Shown: positions 8,373 through 18,124, counted from the first letter of the stretch. The stretch is DNA of 57,525 nucleotides from Bacteroidia bacterium (GCA_030429955.1 JAUIGO010000014.1:1-57525); one strand, 5' to 3'. Program-made: numbers and translations. The notes: generated by a model from the letters alone, not told the origin.

Positions 8373-9788
8373 ATGAGCAAGAAAAACATTGAACATATTA
8401 TAGAATTATCAAACGAATTGCGTTGGCAAATAGGCGACGATTTTCACGATAATTTGACAGAAGGTATTTATGCTGATGCTGCCAATATTGTTAAAGATAG
8501 TGTGCAAACCGAAACAGGAAAAAAGAGATTTCGGTTAGATTCTAGAATCGATAAAATTGTAACAAGTAAAACCTTTGGATTTCCTATCATGTTCCTCATT
8601 TTAGGAGTGGTTTTATGGCTCACCATTATTGGAGCCAATTATCCTTCATCTATGTTGGCTAGTTTGTTATTGGATACCATTCATCCAGCTTTAAAAAGTG
8701 GCGCATCAAGTATTGGAATGCCTTGGTGGCTTGATGGATTTTTAATCGATGGTGTGTATTTGGCAGTAGCTTGGGTAATTGCAGTAATGCTGCCTCCAAT
8801 GGCCATTTTCTTTCCGTTATTTACTCTTTTGGAAGATTTTGGTTATTTGCCTCGAGTAGCTTTTAATTTAGACAGTTTATTTAAAAAATCTGGAGCTCAT
8901 GGAAAGCAAGCCTTAACCATGAGTATGGGTTTTGGCTGCAATGCCGCAGGTGTTGTTGCTACTAGAATTATTGACAGTCCTAGAGAACGACTCATTGCAA
9001 TTATCACCAATAATTTTTCGCTTTGTAATGGACGTTGGCCAACACAAATATTAATTGCAACTATTTTTATTGGAGCTGTAGTACCTTCATCGTTTTCAAG
9101 TGTCGCTGCTTTATTATCAGTCATTGGAATTGCAGTTTTAGGTATGGCTTTTATGTTTTTAACGTCTTGGGCTTTATCAAAAACTGTTTTAAAAGGTGAA
9201 GTGTCTACTTTTAACTTAGAATTGCCACCATATAGACCACCTCGTTTTTGGAAAACACTTTACACTTCTTTAATAGATAGAACTTTAATTGTGTTATGGA
9301 GAGCTATTGTTTTTGCAGCACCTGCAGGAGCAGTCATTTGGTTGATTTCAAATATTTATATTGGTGATGTAAGCATTGCTGTATGGCTCATTGAGTCGTT
9401 TGATGGCTTTGGCTGGTTATTGGGATTAAATGGTGTTATTTTATTGGCTTATATCGTGGCAATTCCAGCAAATGAAATTGTAATTCCTACTATTTTAATG
9501 CTTACAGTCATGGCAACTGGAATTGCTGGAGGAGAAGGTGCTGGAGTGATGTTTGAACTCGATTCAATGGATGCTACAGGAGATATTTTAAGAGCTGGTG
9601 GTTGGACCTTACTTACAGCAATTAATTTGATGTTATTTAGCTTGCTTCACAACCCTTGCAGCACCACTATTTATACCATTTATAAAGAAACCAAAAGTGC
9701 TAAATGGACAGCTGTGGCTTCAATTTTACCAGTAATTTTAGGGTTTATCGTGACGTTTTTAGTGGCGCAAGTTTGGAGGCTTTTTTAA
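8373..9788 (+). CDS. FeoB permease half (split FeoB)
   Basis: This 471-residue membrane protein corresponds to the C-terminal permease of FeoB. It begins with the remaining helical segment (about 1-55), then has multiple transmembrane helices and the two FeoB Gate regions: GYLPRVAF followed by [17 protein letters not shown], and a later [13 protein letters not shown]. The Cys residues in these segments are thought to line the metal path. It has no GTPase domain of its own and must work with the preceding gene product. Transcription ends where the opposing Feo operon ends, the two stop codons being adjacent with no spacer. The ion may be Fe2+ or Mn2+; Bacteroidota FeoB paralogues are known to differ in this. 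Confidence 0.88.
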   Translation: MSKKNIEHIIELSNELRWQIGDDFHDNLTEGIYADAANIVKDSVQTETGKKRFRLDSRIDKIVTSKTFGFPIMFLILGVVLWLTIIGANYPSSMLASLLLDTIHPALKSGASSIGMPWWLDGFLIDGVYLAVAWVIAVMLPPMAIFFPLFTLLEDFGYLPRVAFNLDSLFKKSGAHGKQALTMSMGFGCNAAGVVATRIIDSPRERLIAIITNNFSLCNGRWPTQILIATIFIGAVVPSSFSSVAALLSVIGIAVLGMAFMFLTSWALSKTVLKGEVSTFNLELPPYRPPRFWKTLYTSLIDRTLIVLWRAIVFAAPAGAVIWLISNIYIGDVSIAVWLIESFDGFGWLLGLNGVILLAYIVAIPANEIVIPTILMLTVMATGIAGGEGAGVMFELDSMDATGDILRAGGWTLLTAINLMLFSLLHNPCSTTIYTIYKETKSAKWTAVASILPVILGFIVTFLVAQVWRLF

Positions 9789-9923
9789 TTAGCATCCACA
9801 ACCATCACTCCCACAAGATTTGGAGTTTTTCTTTTTAGGAGACCATACAAACTTTCTCACTAAAAAGACAATGGCTAAAAAGCCAATAATTCCAATCATA
9901 ATATTTTGAAAAAGTTCACTCAT
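9789..9923 (-). CDS. Small Cys-rich membrane protein associated with FeoB
   Basis: The 44-residue product starts at ATG 9923, overlapping the feoB stop codon (TAATG). It has one transmembrane helix (about 8-24), a basic stretch with WSPKKK, and a Cys tail (SCGSDGCGC). Short membrane proteins with a cysteine-rich end next to feoB are known as FeoB-associated proteins and in other bacteria are called FeoC-like. Likely role: assisting Fe2+ handling at the cytoplasmic mouth of FeoB. A longer upstream reading to 10007 lies inside feoB and is not supported. Confidence 0.75.
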   Translation of the reverse strand: MSELFQNIMIGIIGFLAIVFLVRKFVWSPKKKNSKSCGSDGCGC

Positions 9924-12022
9924 TACTTTAAAATTTGAAATGCTATTAATGCTACTACATACGCTATAAATGACATGCCGAATAGTTGAATAATTGGCCA
10001 TTTCCACGTATTGGTTTCACGTTTTACAATGGCTAAAGTACTCATACATTGCATTGCAAAAGCATAAAAAAGCAATAACGAAATACCTGAAGCCAAAGTA
10101 AATACTTTGTCTCCATTATCATGTACTTCATTTGCCATTCGGTTTTTTATGGTTTTATCGTCATCGTCTAAAGCACTTCCAACACTATAAATGGTGGCTA
10201 AAGTTCCGACAAAGACTTCACGTGCAGCAAACGATGTTACAATACCAATACCAATTTTCCAATCGTATCCTAATGGTCGAATTGCTGGCTCGATAGCTTT
10301 ACCAACAATACCAATAAAAGAGTGCTCTAGTTTATAAGCAGCAACTTTGTTTTCCAGTTGCTCACCTTGAAGCTCAGGATAGGTTTCTTCAACAATGGTT
10401 TCAGCATCATTAAATTCTTTTCCTGGACCGTAAGATGCCAAAACCCAAAGCACAATAGAGATGGCTAAAATTATCTTACCTGCTTCAAAAACAAATGTTT
10501 TGGTTTTTTCTAGAACTGTTAATGCCACATTTTTCAAAAGAGGGACTTTATAACTTGGCATCTCAATTACAAAAAATGTTTTTCTGCTAGTTTTTAATAT
10601 TTTATCTAAAAGATAAGCTGAGAAAACAGCCATTCCAAAACCTATTAAATACAACAGCATTAATGTTAGTGCTTGGTAGCTTAACCCTAGAAAACGACCC
10701 TCAGGAATTACCAAAGCAATAATAATTAAGTACACTGGAAGTCGTGCCGAACACGTTGTAAAAGGTGTGACTAATATGGTAATTAGACGTTCTTTCCAGT
10801 TTTCAATATTTCGGGTTGCCATAATTGCTGGAATTGCACAAGCTGTTCCAGAAATTAAAGGCACAACACTTTTCCCACTAAGCCCAAAGCGTCGCATCAC
10901 ACGATCCATTAAAAAGACCACACGACTCATGTAACCACTTTCTTCAAGAACTGAAATGAACAAGAATAAAAAAGCAATCTGTGGGATGAAAATAACAATA
11001 CCACCAATCCCTGCTATGACACCTTCGGCAATTAAGTTGGTGAATTTTCCACCTTCAGGAAAGGTCATTTTTATCCAATCTGCTAACGAGGCAAATGAGC
11101 TATCAATGAAATCCATTGGTACACTGGCCCAATCGTAAATAGCTTGAAAAATTGTGAGCAAAATCACAAAGAAAATAGCATAACCCCAAACTTTATGCGT
11201 TAGTATTCTGTCAAACTGTGCTCTTAAGCCAGTTGCTTTTGTAGCATCAATAGTTTGCCCTTCTTTTAAAACACTATTGATAAATTGGTAACGTTTTATG
11301 GTTTCTTTTTGCTGTAAGCGTTTTAGCTCACTTTTAGATTTGGTTTTAAATTTTGAAAAATCCAATTCATTTCTATCAATTTTTCCAAAATTGGCATCCT
11401 GACTAATAACTACCCAAAGCTTGTATAAATCTTGATTTGGGAATGCCTTCTTAAGGCTTTCAAAATACTCACTATCAATAGTTGAGGTGTCTAAACAAGG
11501 TTCAATAGATAAATTTTTATAATTTTCAATAAGTGTTTTTAGTTCCTGAATGCCTTCATTTTTTCTAGTGCTTACAAGGGCAATTTTTGTGTTTAATCTT
11601 GCCTCAAGTAATTCAATATTTAAAGAAATTCCTTTTCTAGACATTCTATCTGCCATATTGACAACTAGAATTGTTGGGATTTTTAAATCTTTAATTTGAG
11701 TAAAAAGAAGCAGATTTCGTTTTAAATTTTCAACATCACTAACAATAACAGCAACATCTGGAAAATCTTTATCATTTTTGTTTAAAAGCAGTTCGATAAC
11801 AACATTTTCGTCTAAGGAAGATGCGTTTAAGCTATAGGTTCCGGGAAGATCTAACACATGGGCTTTTACACCTCGCGACAGTTTACAGATACCTTCTTTT
11901 TTATCTACTGTAATACCAGGATAATTTCCAACTTTTTGATTTAATCCAGTGAGCGCATTAAAAACAGACGTTTTTCCTGTGTTTGGATTCCCTATTAACG
12001 CAACATTTATTTGTTTACTCAT
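9923..12022 (-). CDS. feoB: Ferrous iron transporter FeoB (complete)
   Basis: This 699-residue protein is a full-length FeoB. The GTPase domain has G1 GNPNTGKTS (11-19), [15 protein letters not shown] and NMAD, and is followed by a helical domain and a permease with GYMSRVVF, SGTACAIPAIMAT and the second gate TTCSARLPVY. It transports Fe2+ across the inner membrane. It overlaps feoA by 8 nt and the small Cys-rich gene by 1 nt, forming a compact feoA-feoB-small-protein operon. It is clearly distinct in sequence from the split FeoB opposite, so the cell carries two systems here. Confidence 0.95.
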   Translation of the reverse strand: MSKQINVALIGNPNTGKTSVFNALTGLNQKVGNYPGITVDKKEGICKLSRGVKAHVLDLPGTYSLNASSLDENVVIELLLNKNDKDFPDVAVIVSDVENLKRNLLLFTQIKDLKIPTILVVNMADRMSRKGISLNIELLEARLNTKIALVSTRKNEGIQELKTLIENYKNLSIEPCLDTSTIDSEYFESLKKAFPNQDLYKLWVVISQDANFGKIDRNELDFSKFKTKSKSELKRLQQKETIKRYQFINSVLKEGQTIDATKATGLRAQFDRILTHKVWGYAIFFVILLTIFQAIYDWASVPMDFIDSSFASLADWIKMTFPEGGKFTNLIAEGVIAGIGGIVIFIPQIAFLFLFISVLEESGYMSRVVFLMDRVMRRFGLSGKSVVPLISGTACAIPAIMATRNIENWKERLITILVTPFTTCSARLPVYLIIIALVIPEGRFLGLSYQALTLMLLYLIGFGMAVFSAYLLDKILKTSRKTFFVIEMPSYKVPLLKNVALTVLEKTKTFVFEAGKIILAISIVLWVLASYGPGKEFNDAETIVEETYPELQGEQLENKVAAYKLEHSFIGIVGKAIEPAIRPLGYDWKIGIGIVTSFAAREVFVGTLATIYSVGSALDDDDKTIKNRMANEVHDNGDKVFTLASGISLLLFYAFAMQCMSTLAIVKRETNTWKWPIIQLFGMSFIAYVVALIAFQILK

Positions 12023-12248
12023 TAATAATATCGATTATAATTAATGCCGCAGTTTCTTTCCTGATGGCTAAATAACTATCATTAATATTAAGGTACATTG
12101 GGTCATGAAAAGGCGCTAATTGTAATAATTGTACCACGTTTCCTGGTAAGCATCCCATTTCTAAAAGTTTTAATGGAATATCTTCTGAAGAACTATCAAT
12201 AATAATTGCTCGCTCTCCTTTTTTTAAATCTGCTATCGTTAATGACAT
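12015..12248 (-). CDS. feoA: FeoA protein
   Basis: This 77-residue SH3-like protein carries the FeoA pattern: IADLKKGERAII near the start, LKLLEMGCLPGN around 27-38 and YLAIRKETAALI near the end. FeoA binds FeoB and is needed for efficient Fe2+ uptake. It is the first gene of the operon. A minus-strand TACTTTTG box at 12275-12282 is a reasonable -7 element, 27 nt upstream of the start. Confidence 0.92.
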   Translation of the reverse strand: MSLTIADLKKGERAIIIDSSSEDIPLKLLEMGCLPGNVVQLLQLAPFHDPMYLNINDSYLAIRKETAALIIIDIINE

Positions 12249-12367
12249 CCTTATTTAGATTCATTTTAAAGAAGCAAAAGTAAAGTAAAGTTTAAACCTA
12301 TAAAAGTGAAAGGCTTAAAAGTTTGTTTTTTTTAGATAAATGAGTAAAAACTTGAGGAAACATTAGG

Positions 12368-13036
12368 CTATTTTTCCTTTTTCAGGGTTTCTATGTCATC
12401 CATTAAGCGTTTAATCTCTTCGGGATTTGTGCCATCATAAAAGCCGCGTATTTGACGCTTCTTATCAATAAGCATAAAGTTTTCGGTATGAATCATATCA
12501 TAAGGACCTCCATCGCCATCATCTTTCACTGCTAAATATGACTTTCTTGCCAATTCATAAATTTGTTTTTTATCACCAGTGACCAAATTCCATTTTGCAT
12601 CATTTACACCTTTTTCAATGGCATAGCGTTTTAATTGCGCAACTGTGTCAATTTCTGGTGTCACAGTGTGAGAAAGCAGCATGATTTCATCATCAAGCAT
12701 AATTTTTTTTTGAACTTCAGCCATGTTTTTAGTCATGACTGGACAAATGGTTTGGCAGGTTGTAAAAAAGAAATCGGCTACGTAAATTTTATCTTTATAG
12801 TCTTCTTGAGTAACGGTTTCGCCATTTTGATTAATCAGTCTGAAATCAGCTATTTTGTGATATTTTTTTTGATACTGAATTGTGCTATCTACCAATTCGG
12901 CATTTACAGAAGCGGGTTGATAGATTGGCAATTTTTTTTCAACCTTTAATAAGTTATAGAAAATGGAGATGATAATTGCTGAAAGAATTGCCAAAACAAT
13001 TCCTAAAAATTTGAATCTTTTAAAGAAATCTAACAT
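12368..13036 (-). CDS. SCO1/SenC family copper chaperone-like protein
   Basis: The 222-residue protein has one N-terminal transmembrane anchor (about 9-29) and a thioredoxin-like domain. The SCO copper motif is present as TCQTICP (Cys-x3-Cys) with the distal histidine in IHTENF. SCO proteins deliver copper to the CuA site of cytochrome c oxidase or act as periplasmic thiol reductases. It is a single gene between the feo operon and the divergent aminopeptidase gene; no cytochrome oxidase genes are in the window. The family assignment is firm. Confidence 0.88.
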   Translation of the reverse strand: MLDFFKRFKFLGIVLAILSAIIISIFYNLLKVEKKLPIYQPASVNAELVDSTIQYQKKYHKIADFRLINQNGETVTQEDYKDKIYVADFFFTTCQTICPVMTKNMAEVQKKIMLDDEIMLLSHTVTPEIDTVAQLKRYAIEKGVNDAKWNLVTGDKKQIYELARKSYLAVKDDGDGGPYDMIHTENFMLIDKKRQIRGFYDGTNPEEIKRLMDDIETLKKEK

Positions 13037-13122
13037 GAACTAAAATGTCTTTGTTTTAAGATGACTGCAAAAATACAACACATTGCTTATAATTTAGTAT
13101 TTTTAACAATGAATTGATTGCT

Positions 13123-15048
13123 ATGAAAAGAATTTTAAACTTGATGGCTTTGTTTCTTTTTTTAGGAACAAATGCGCAAGACTTTGAAGCTGTTGTTGAA
13201 GCCGAAACAAAGGCAGCACTTAATCGTGTTAATTTTGTTAGAAACACTAATACAGGAAATTACGACCTTAAATATCATAGACTAGAGTTTGAGGTTGATC
13301 CAAACGTTTCTTTTATTTCTGGTGAAGTCACATCCTATTTTGAAGCCAAAGAAAATTTGAGCCAAATAACTTTTGAGATTGATCAAGCGCTTACAGTTTG
13401 GCAAGTTATGCAAAGAGGCAATCCTTTGCCATTTATTCAAAATGTAAATGATGAAGTCGTCATTACATTGCCTCAGGCACAAAACACTGGAGTTTTAGAC
13501 TCCTTAACCATTTCTTATTCTGGTAATCCAATAAGTTCAGGACTAGACTCATTTGAACAAACCACACATAATGGCGACCCAATAATCTGGACGCTTTCAG
13601 AGCCTTATGGAGCCAAAGGCTGGTGGCCTTGCAAGCAAGATTTAAATGATAAAATAGACAGTATTGATGTGTTTATAAAAACACCTCAATTTAACCCTTC
13701 AACTGAAGAATATTTTGCAGTTTCAAATGGTGTTGAACAAAGCCAAACCATTGATGGCTCTGATAAAATCACACACTTTAAACACAAATATCCAATTCCT
13801 GCATATTTAATAGCCATTGCAGCGACCAATTATGAAACCTATTCGCATAATGTGCCTAATAATGGGAATCCCTTTGATATTGTAAACTATGTTTACCCTG
13901 AAAGTTTAGCTCAAGCACAAATTGATACTCCAATTACTGTAGATATCATGAACTTGTTTACCAATCTTTTTGAAGAATACCCTTTTGCTGATGAAAAATA
14001 TGGACATGCTCAGTTTGGTTGGGGAGGAGGTATGGAGCATACAACCGTTTCATTTATGGGAAATTTTAATAGAAATCTCGTTGCACATGAATTGGCTCAC
14101 CAATGGTTTGGCAACAAAATCACTTGTGGAAGTTGGAAAGATATTTGGCTCAATGAAGGGTTTGCGACTTACCTGTCAGGTTTAGTTGTTGAAAATTTAG
14201 ATGGTAACACAGATTTTAAAGCTTGGAAAGAAGGTAGAACAAATACCATTACTAGCGCACCTTCAGGAGCAGTATACTTAACAGATGCTGATACTACAAA
14301 CGTTGGGCGAATTTTTAGCAGTAGATTGTCATATAGTAAAGGTTCAATGGTGTTACACATGTTACGAAAACAACTTGGTGATACAGACTTTTTTCAAGGC
14401 ATGAAAGACTATTTAGCTGATGCTGATTTGGCTTATGGATATGCTAAAACAGAAGATTACAAAGCCATTATGGAAACAGCCAGTGGAGAAAACCTCACAG
14501 AATTCTTTAATGATTGGATTTACAATCAAGGGTATCCAAGCTTTACTGTTGAATGGTCTCTTCCAAGTTCTAACATGATTAGATTTACATTAAGTCAAGC
14601 TCAAAGCCATGCTTCAGTTAGTTTTTTTGAAGCTCCAGTAAGGGTTCGTATTCATGGTTCAGGAGGCGAAATGCAAGATGAAATATTAGACCATACCTTT
14701 AATGGTGAAACTTTTGACAGATCAGTACTGTTTGATATTGCATCTGTTGAGTTTGACCCAGAAGCCGATTTAATTTCAAGAAACAACACGGTATTGCTAA
14801 GTACTAATGACCTATCTTTTCAATCAGAGATTAAGCTAGTGCCTAATCCAGCACTAAATGTTGTGACCATTCAAAAACCAAATGGTCTTGCCATTCATAA
14901 AATAACTGTTTATAACATGTTAGGTCAGAATCTTATTGAATTTTTAAACCAAGAGAGAATAGATGTTGGCAACCTTTCATCAGGCTTACATTTTTTAAAA
15001 CTTGAGACTAGCTCTGGAACAATTCACAAATCCTTGTTAAAACAATAA
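13123..15048 (+). CDS. Secreted M1 family metallo-aminopeptidase with type IX sorting tail
   Basis: From ATG 13123 the protein has 641 residues (the TTG at 13114 adds three residues before the signal peptide and is unlikely). It has a signal peptide ending at about NAQ, an M1 N-terminal beta domain, the exopeptidase motif GGGMEH, the zinc site HELAH at 322-326 with the third ligand in NEGFATY, and a C-terminal type A sorting domain with VPNPALN and YNMLGQ. M1 enzymes remove N-terminal residues from peptides. The sorting tail predicts export by the type IX system and attachment to, or release from, the cell surface. It is shorter than cytosolic PepN (about 870). Confidence 0.92.
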   Translation: MKRILNLMALFLFLGTNAQDFEAVVEAETKAALNRVNFVRNTNTGNYDLKYHRLEFEVDPNVSFISGEVTSYFEAKENLSQITFEIDQALTVWQVMQRGNPLPFIQNVNDEVVITLPQAQNTGVLDSLTISYSGNPISSGLDSFEQTTHNGDPIIWTLSEPYGAKGWWPCKQDLNDKIDSIDVFIKTPQFNPSTEEYFAVSNGVEQSQTIDGSDKITHFKHKYPIPAYLIAIAATNYETYSHNVPNNGNPFDIVNYVYPESLAQAQIDTPITVDIMNLFTNLFEEYPFADEKYGHAQFGWGGGMEHTTVSFMGNFNRNLVAHELAHQWFGNKITCGSWKDIWLNEGFATYLSGLVVENLDGNTDFKAWKEGRTNTITSAPSGAVYLTDADTTNVGRIFSSRLSYSKGSMVLHMLRKQLGDTDFFQGMKDYLADADLAYGYAKTEDYKAIMETASGENLTEFFNDWIYNQGYPSFTVEWSLPSSNMIRFTLSQAQSHASVSFFEAPVRVRIHGSGGEMQDEILDHTFNGETFDRSVLFDIASVEFDPEADLISRNNTVLLSTNDLSFQSEIKLVPNPALNVVTIQKPNGLAIHKITVYNMLGQNLIEFLNQERIDVGNLSSGLHFLKLETSSGTIHKSLLKQ

Positions 15049-15123
15049 CACAGCAAATATTTAGTTTTCTATTGTTGTATTAAAACTTTACTTTTGTGCG
15101 TTAAATTTTTTGACTAAAGATAC

Positions 15124-16464
15124 ATGGAGTTTGTAATTAAAATTTCTCAATTCTTATTGAGCTTGTCATTACTAATCGTTTTACACGAATTAGGTCACTT
15201 TATACCAGCAAAATTATTCAAGACCAGAGTAGAAAAATTCTACCTTTTTTTTGATATAAAATATTCACTTTTCAAAAAGAAAATTGGAGAAACCGTTTAT
15301 GGAATAGGGTGGCTACCTTTAGGTGGTTACGTGAAAATTTCGGGAATGATTGATGAAAGTATGGACAAGGAACAAATGGCAAAACCACCTGAACCTTGGG
15401 AATTCCGTTCAAAACCATCATGGCAACGACTTATTATTATGCTTGGAGGAGTCACAGTCAACTTTATTTTGGCAGCAATCATTTACATTTTCTTAGCTTT
15501 TGGTTATGGCGATATTGATATTAAAGCAGATAGCATTGAAGATGGTTACTGGATTGAAAACCCTTTATTATTGGAATATGGTTTTAAAACAGGAGATAAG
15601 ATTTTGGCGATTAACGATAATAAAATTGTCAATTATTCTGATTTAAAGAAACATCTTCTTGAAGCACAAGTATTGACCATTGAAAGAGAAGGGGAAACAC
15701 AAGAAATCAAACTTCCGGAAGACTTTTTAGGCCAATTAAGTGGAAGCAAGAGTAGGAGTTTCTTCGAGTTGCGTTATCCATTTATAGTTGGTAGAGTGTC
15801 TGATTCATCATTAAACAAATCTGTCGATTTAAAGAAAGATGATGTAATTTTGTCTGTAAACGGAAGTCCCTTAAAGTATTTTGATCAAGTAGGAAGTCGA
15901 TTAGAACCTCTCAAAAACCAAACAGTTCAAGTTGAATTGCTTCGTGGAGACGAAACCATTTCTCGCGAACTCAAAGTTGACAACGAAGGTAAATTAGGCG
16001 TTTATCCTGGTGGGAATTTAAGCGATATAGAGCGACTTGATTATTACGATATTATTAGAAAAGAATATGGTTTTGGAGAAAGCATAGGAGTTGGCTTAAC
16101 AAAATTTAAAACCCAAATAATAGGCTACTGGACACAATTGAAATTAATTTTTAGTCCAAGCACTGGAGCTTACAAAGGGGTTGGAGGCTTTAAAGCTATT
16201 TTTGACATTTTCCCAGACACTTGGAGTTGGCCAGATTTCTGGAACTTAACAGCGTTTTTATCGATCATGTTGGGTGTACTTAACTTACTGCCAATTCCAG
16301 CGTTAGATGGTGGTCATGTTATGTTCTTACTATATGAAATGATCTCAGGAAGAAAACCAAGCGATAAGTTTATGGAGTACGCACAAATGGTAGGTTTCTT
16401 TATATTAATTGCCTTGGTGCTTTTTGCCAATGGGAACGATGTTTTTAAGGCAATTTTTAATTAG
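15124..16464 (+). CDS. rseP: RseP-type site-2 metalloprotease
   Basis: This 446-residue integral membrane protease has HELGH at 21-25 in the first transmembrane helix, PDZ-like domains in the middle (about 190-310), and the second zinc-site motif NLLPIPALDGGH near 400. Proteins of this family cleave anti-sigma factors within the membrane to release extracytoplasmic-function sigma factors. It starts 75 nt after the aminopeptidase gene and is followed by tRNA-Asn. The usual isoprenoid or assembly neighbours are not here. Confidence 0.92.
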   Translation: MEFVIKISQFLLSLSLLIVLHELGHFIPAKLFKTRVEKFYLFFDIKYSLFKKKIGETVYGIGWLPLGGYVKISGMIDESMDKEQMAKPPEPWEFRSKPSWQRLIIMLGGVTVNFILAAIIYIFLAFGYGDIDIKADSIEDGYWIENPLLLEYGFKTGDKILAINDNKIVNYSDLKKHLLEAQVLTIEREGETQEIKLPEDFLGQLSGSKSRSFFELRYPFIVGRVSDSSLNKSVDLKKDDVILSVNGSPLKYFDQVGSRLEPLKNQTVQVELLRGDETISRELKVDNEGKLGVYPGGNLSDIERLDYYDIIRKEYGFGESIGVGLTKFKTQIIGYWTQLKLIFSPSTGAYKGVGGFKAIFDIFPDTWSWPDFWNLTAFLSIMLGVLNLLPIPALDGGHVMFLLYEMISGRKPSDKFMEYAQMVGFFILIALVLFANGNDVFKAIFN

Positions 16465-16483
16465 AGATTTTTATTAATTATAG

Positions 16484-16513
16484 TTGTGGTATTTTAAAAT
16501 ATATTTATATTTG
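16484..16513 (+). promoter_or_regulatory. Promoter of tRNA-Asn
   Basis: TTG (16484-16486), exactly 19 nt, and TATATTTG (16506-16513) give a perfect match to the Bacteroidota housekeeping promoter. It is the clearest promoter in the window and confirms the phylum. Transcription would begin about 16 nt before the tRNA. Confidence 0.75.
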
Positions 16514-16535
16514 CACTCGCAAAAGCGAAAAACAC

Positions 16536-16609
16536 TCCTCCTTAGCTCAGTTGGTTAGAGCATTTGACTGTTAATCAAAGGGTCCTTGGTTCGAGCCCAA
16601 GAGGGGGAG
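16536..16609 (+). tRNA. tRNA-Asn (anticodon GTT)
   Basis: A 74-nt cloverleaf can be drawn. The acceptor stem TCCTCCT pairs with AGGGGGA (one T-G wobble). The D arm is GCTC/GAGC, and the anticodon stem TTTGA/TCAAA encloses the loop CTGTTAA with GTT at 16570-16572. A normal T arm contains GGTTCGAGCC, and the discriminator base is G. The CCA end is not encoded. A consensus promoter precedes it and a hairpin terminator follows. Confidence 0.96.
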
Positions 16610-16616
16610 CAAATAG

Positions 16617-16646
16617 AAAAGTCCAGCAGAAATGTTGGACTTTTTT
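16617..16646 (+). terminator. Rho-independent terminator after tRNA-Asn
   Basis: GTCCAGCA and TGTTGGAC form a stem with a GAAA loop followed by six T residues. It ends transcription just after the tRNA. Confidence 0.8.
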
Positions 16647-16721
16647 GGTTTTAATTCAAAAGTAGATTTTAATATTATCATTAAATGAGCTATCTTTAAA
16701 AAGGTGTAAAGACTTCTATTT

Positions 16722-17675
16722 ATGAAAGTTAACTTATACATAATTTGTATTGTTATTTTTATGGTAAGCTCAATTAATTCACAAGAAAAATTACCACCAC
16801 CACCTTGTTATGCAAATTATAATACTGGAGCAAGTGGTGTTATTGGAAATGGTCATTTTCTCAAGACATATAGTGGCGATGATATTACCATGCATTTTTC
16901 GAATGGATATGAAGTTGAGTTCAATGATGTCTTAGTTTTTTATATTGCGACAAGTGCATCTGGCAGAAATACAATTGATCAAACCGTAGATGACTCTAAT
17001 GATCCATACAGAATAGCTATAACAAATAGCAATGCTTATGGTTATGGAAGTACAATTACATTTCCTGAAGGATTTGAAGCTTCTTATGCTATTGCCATAG
17101 ACACCAATTCTGGAGGGTTGTACTCGATACCTAATTCTGGCAACGTTGGAAATGGAGGGCTAAACTATATCACTTCGGTTAATTCTACTTTATCGTCTAA
17201 CACACAGCGAAATTTTGTAATTAATTTTACGCCTTCAGATATTGGCATAGCCAATGAAGAAGAGTTTTATTTTGTTGGTTTATATGTAAGTCATAATGGT
17301 TATACTTATGACGAAGGGTATGGCGATGGTATATTACCAGGAACCATTGCATCTGATGATATTACTTTTACAGGGTATCGTTCTTATGGCGCAATACAAG
17401 CAGGTTGTACTACAATTACAATGGATGATAAAGAGAATAATTACAATAGTATCGATGCAAAATATGTAAACAATAAGCTTCAGATTAATGGCTTGTATGA
17501 AGAAGTTACTATTGCACTCTATGATCTAATGGGTAGAGTCGCTTTTAAAAGCAAACAACAGATTAATGGAGAAACTGAAATTCCAATTAATGTATTGAAA
17601 AATCAAATCCAGTTTATTTTAATTGAAAGTTCTAATAAAAGGAAAGTTTTAAAAGTTCTTTCAACTTCTCATTAA
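16722..17675 (+). CDS. Secreted protein of unknown function with probable type IX sorting tail
   Basis: The 317-residue product has a signal peptide (about 1-20) followed by a proline run (LPPPPC). Its body is rich in Gly, Asn, Ser, Tyr and Thr, typical of secreted beta-sandwich proteins. The last 75 residues (ALYDLMGRV and downstream strands) resemble a type A sorting domain of type IX secretion substrates. I do not recognise the middle domain. It stands alone between the tRNA terminator and a long gene-free stretch. Confidence 0.7.
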   Translation: MKVNLYIICIVIFMVSSINSQEKLPPPPCYANYNTGASGVIGNGHFLKTYSGDDITMHFSNGYEVEFNDVLVFYIATSASGRNTIDQTVDDSNDPYRIAITNSNAYGYGSTITFPEGFEASYAIAIDTNSGGLYSIPNSGNVGNGGLNYITSVNSTLSSNTQRNFVINFTPSDIGIANEEEFYFVGLYVSHNGYTYDEGYGDGILPGTIASDDITFTGYRSYGAIQAGCTTITMDDKENNYNSIDAKYVNNKLQINGLYEEVTIALYDLMGRVAFKSKQQINGETEIPINVLKNQIQFILIESSNKRKVLKVLSTSH

Positions 17676-18124
17676 TTTAAGAAAAGCAGAAAATTTAAAA
17701 AATTTTAGAAATGTTGAACTTTTTTGGTTTAATACAATTTCAAATAAAAACCCATTGAAAAACAATAGTCTCTTTTAATAGTTCTTCTCAAAAAATTGAT
17801 TAATAACAGTTTGAAAATAAGAATACACATTAGTAGTTGCTTCATTTAAGAGTTATGAGATAGTAACTTTCGGAAACCTAAAAATTGCTAAAACAAAAAC
17901 CATTCATTTAAATGAATGGTTTATATATATTCAAATTAGTTATAGTGGAGTTTAATTGTCAATTAAGTATTTTCTGCTAATGTTTCTTTTTAGAGATCCC
18001 TTGTTAGCTCAGGCTTAAGGATTTACTTTATGTTTCATTAGTCTTAATAACTCTAGACCGTTTATTATTAAGACACAAGTATTTTTAAAAAGTCACATTA
18101 TTTTTAAAAAGTGATTGAAACGTT
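17676..18124. other. Gene-free stretch with a 26-bp perfect palindrome
   Basis: No convincing ORF is present. A perfect palindrome spans 17897-17922 (arms AAACCATTCATTT and its complement, no loop). A 14-nt direct repeat, TATTTTTAAAAAGT, occurs twice around 18080-18110. The region separates two genes that converge here, so the palindrome may serve as a two-way terminator, although its T-run is interrupted. Confidence 0.5.
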
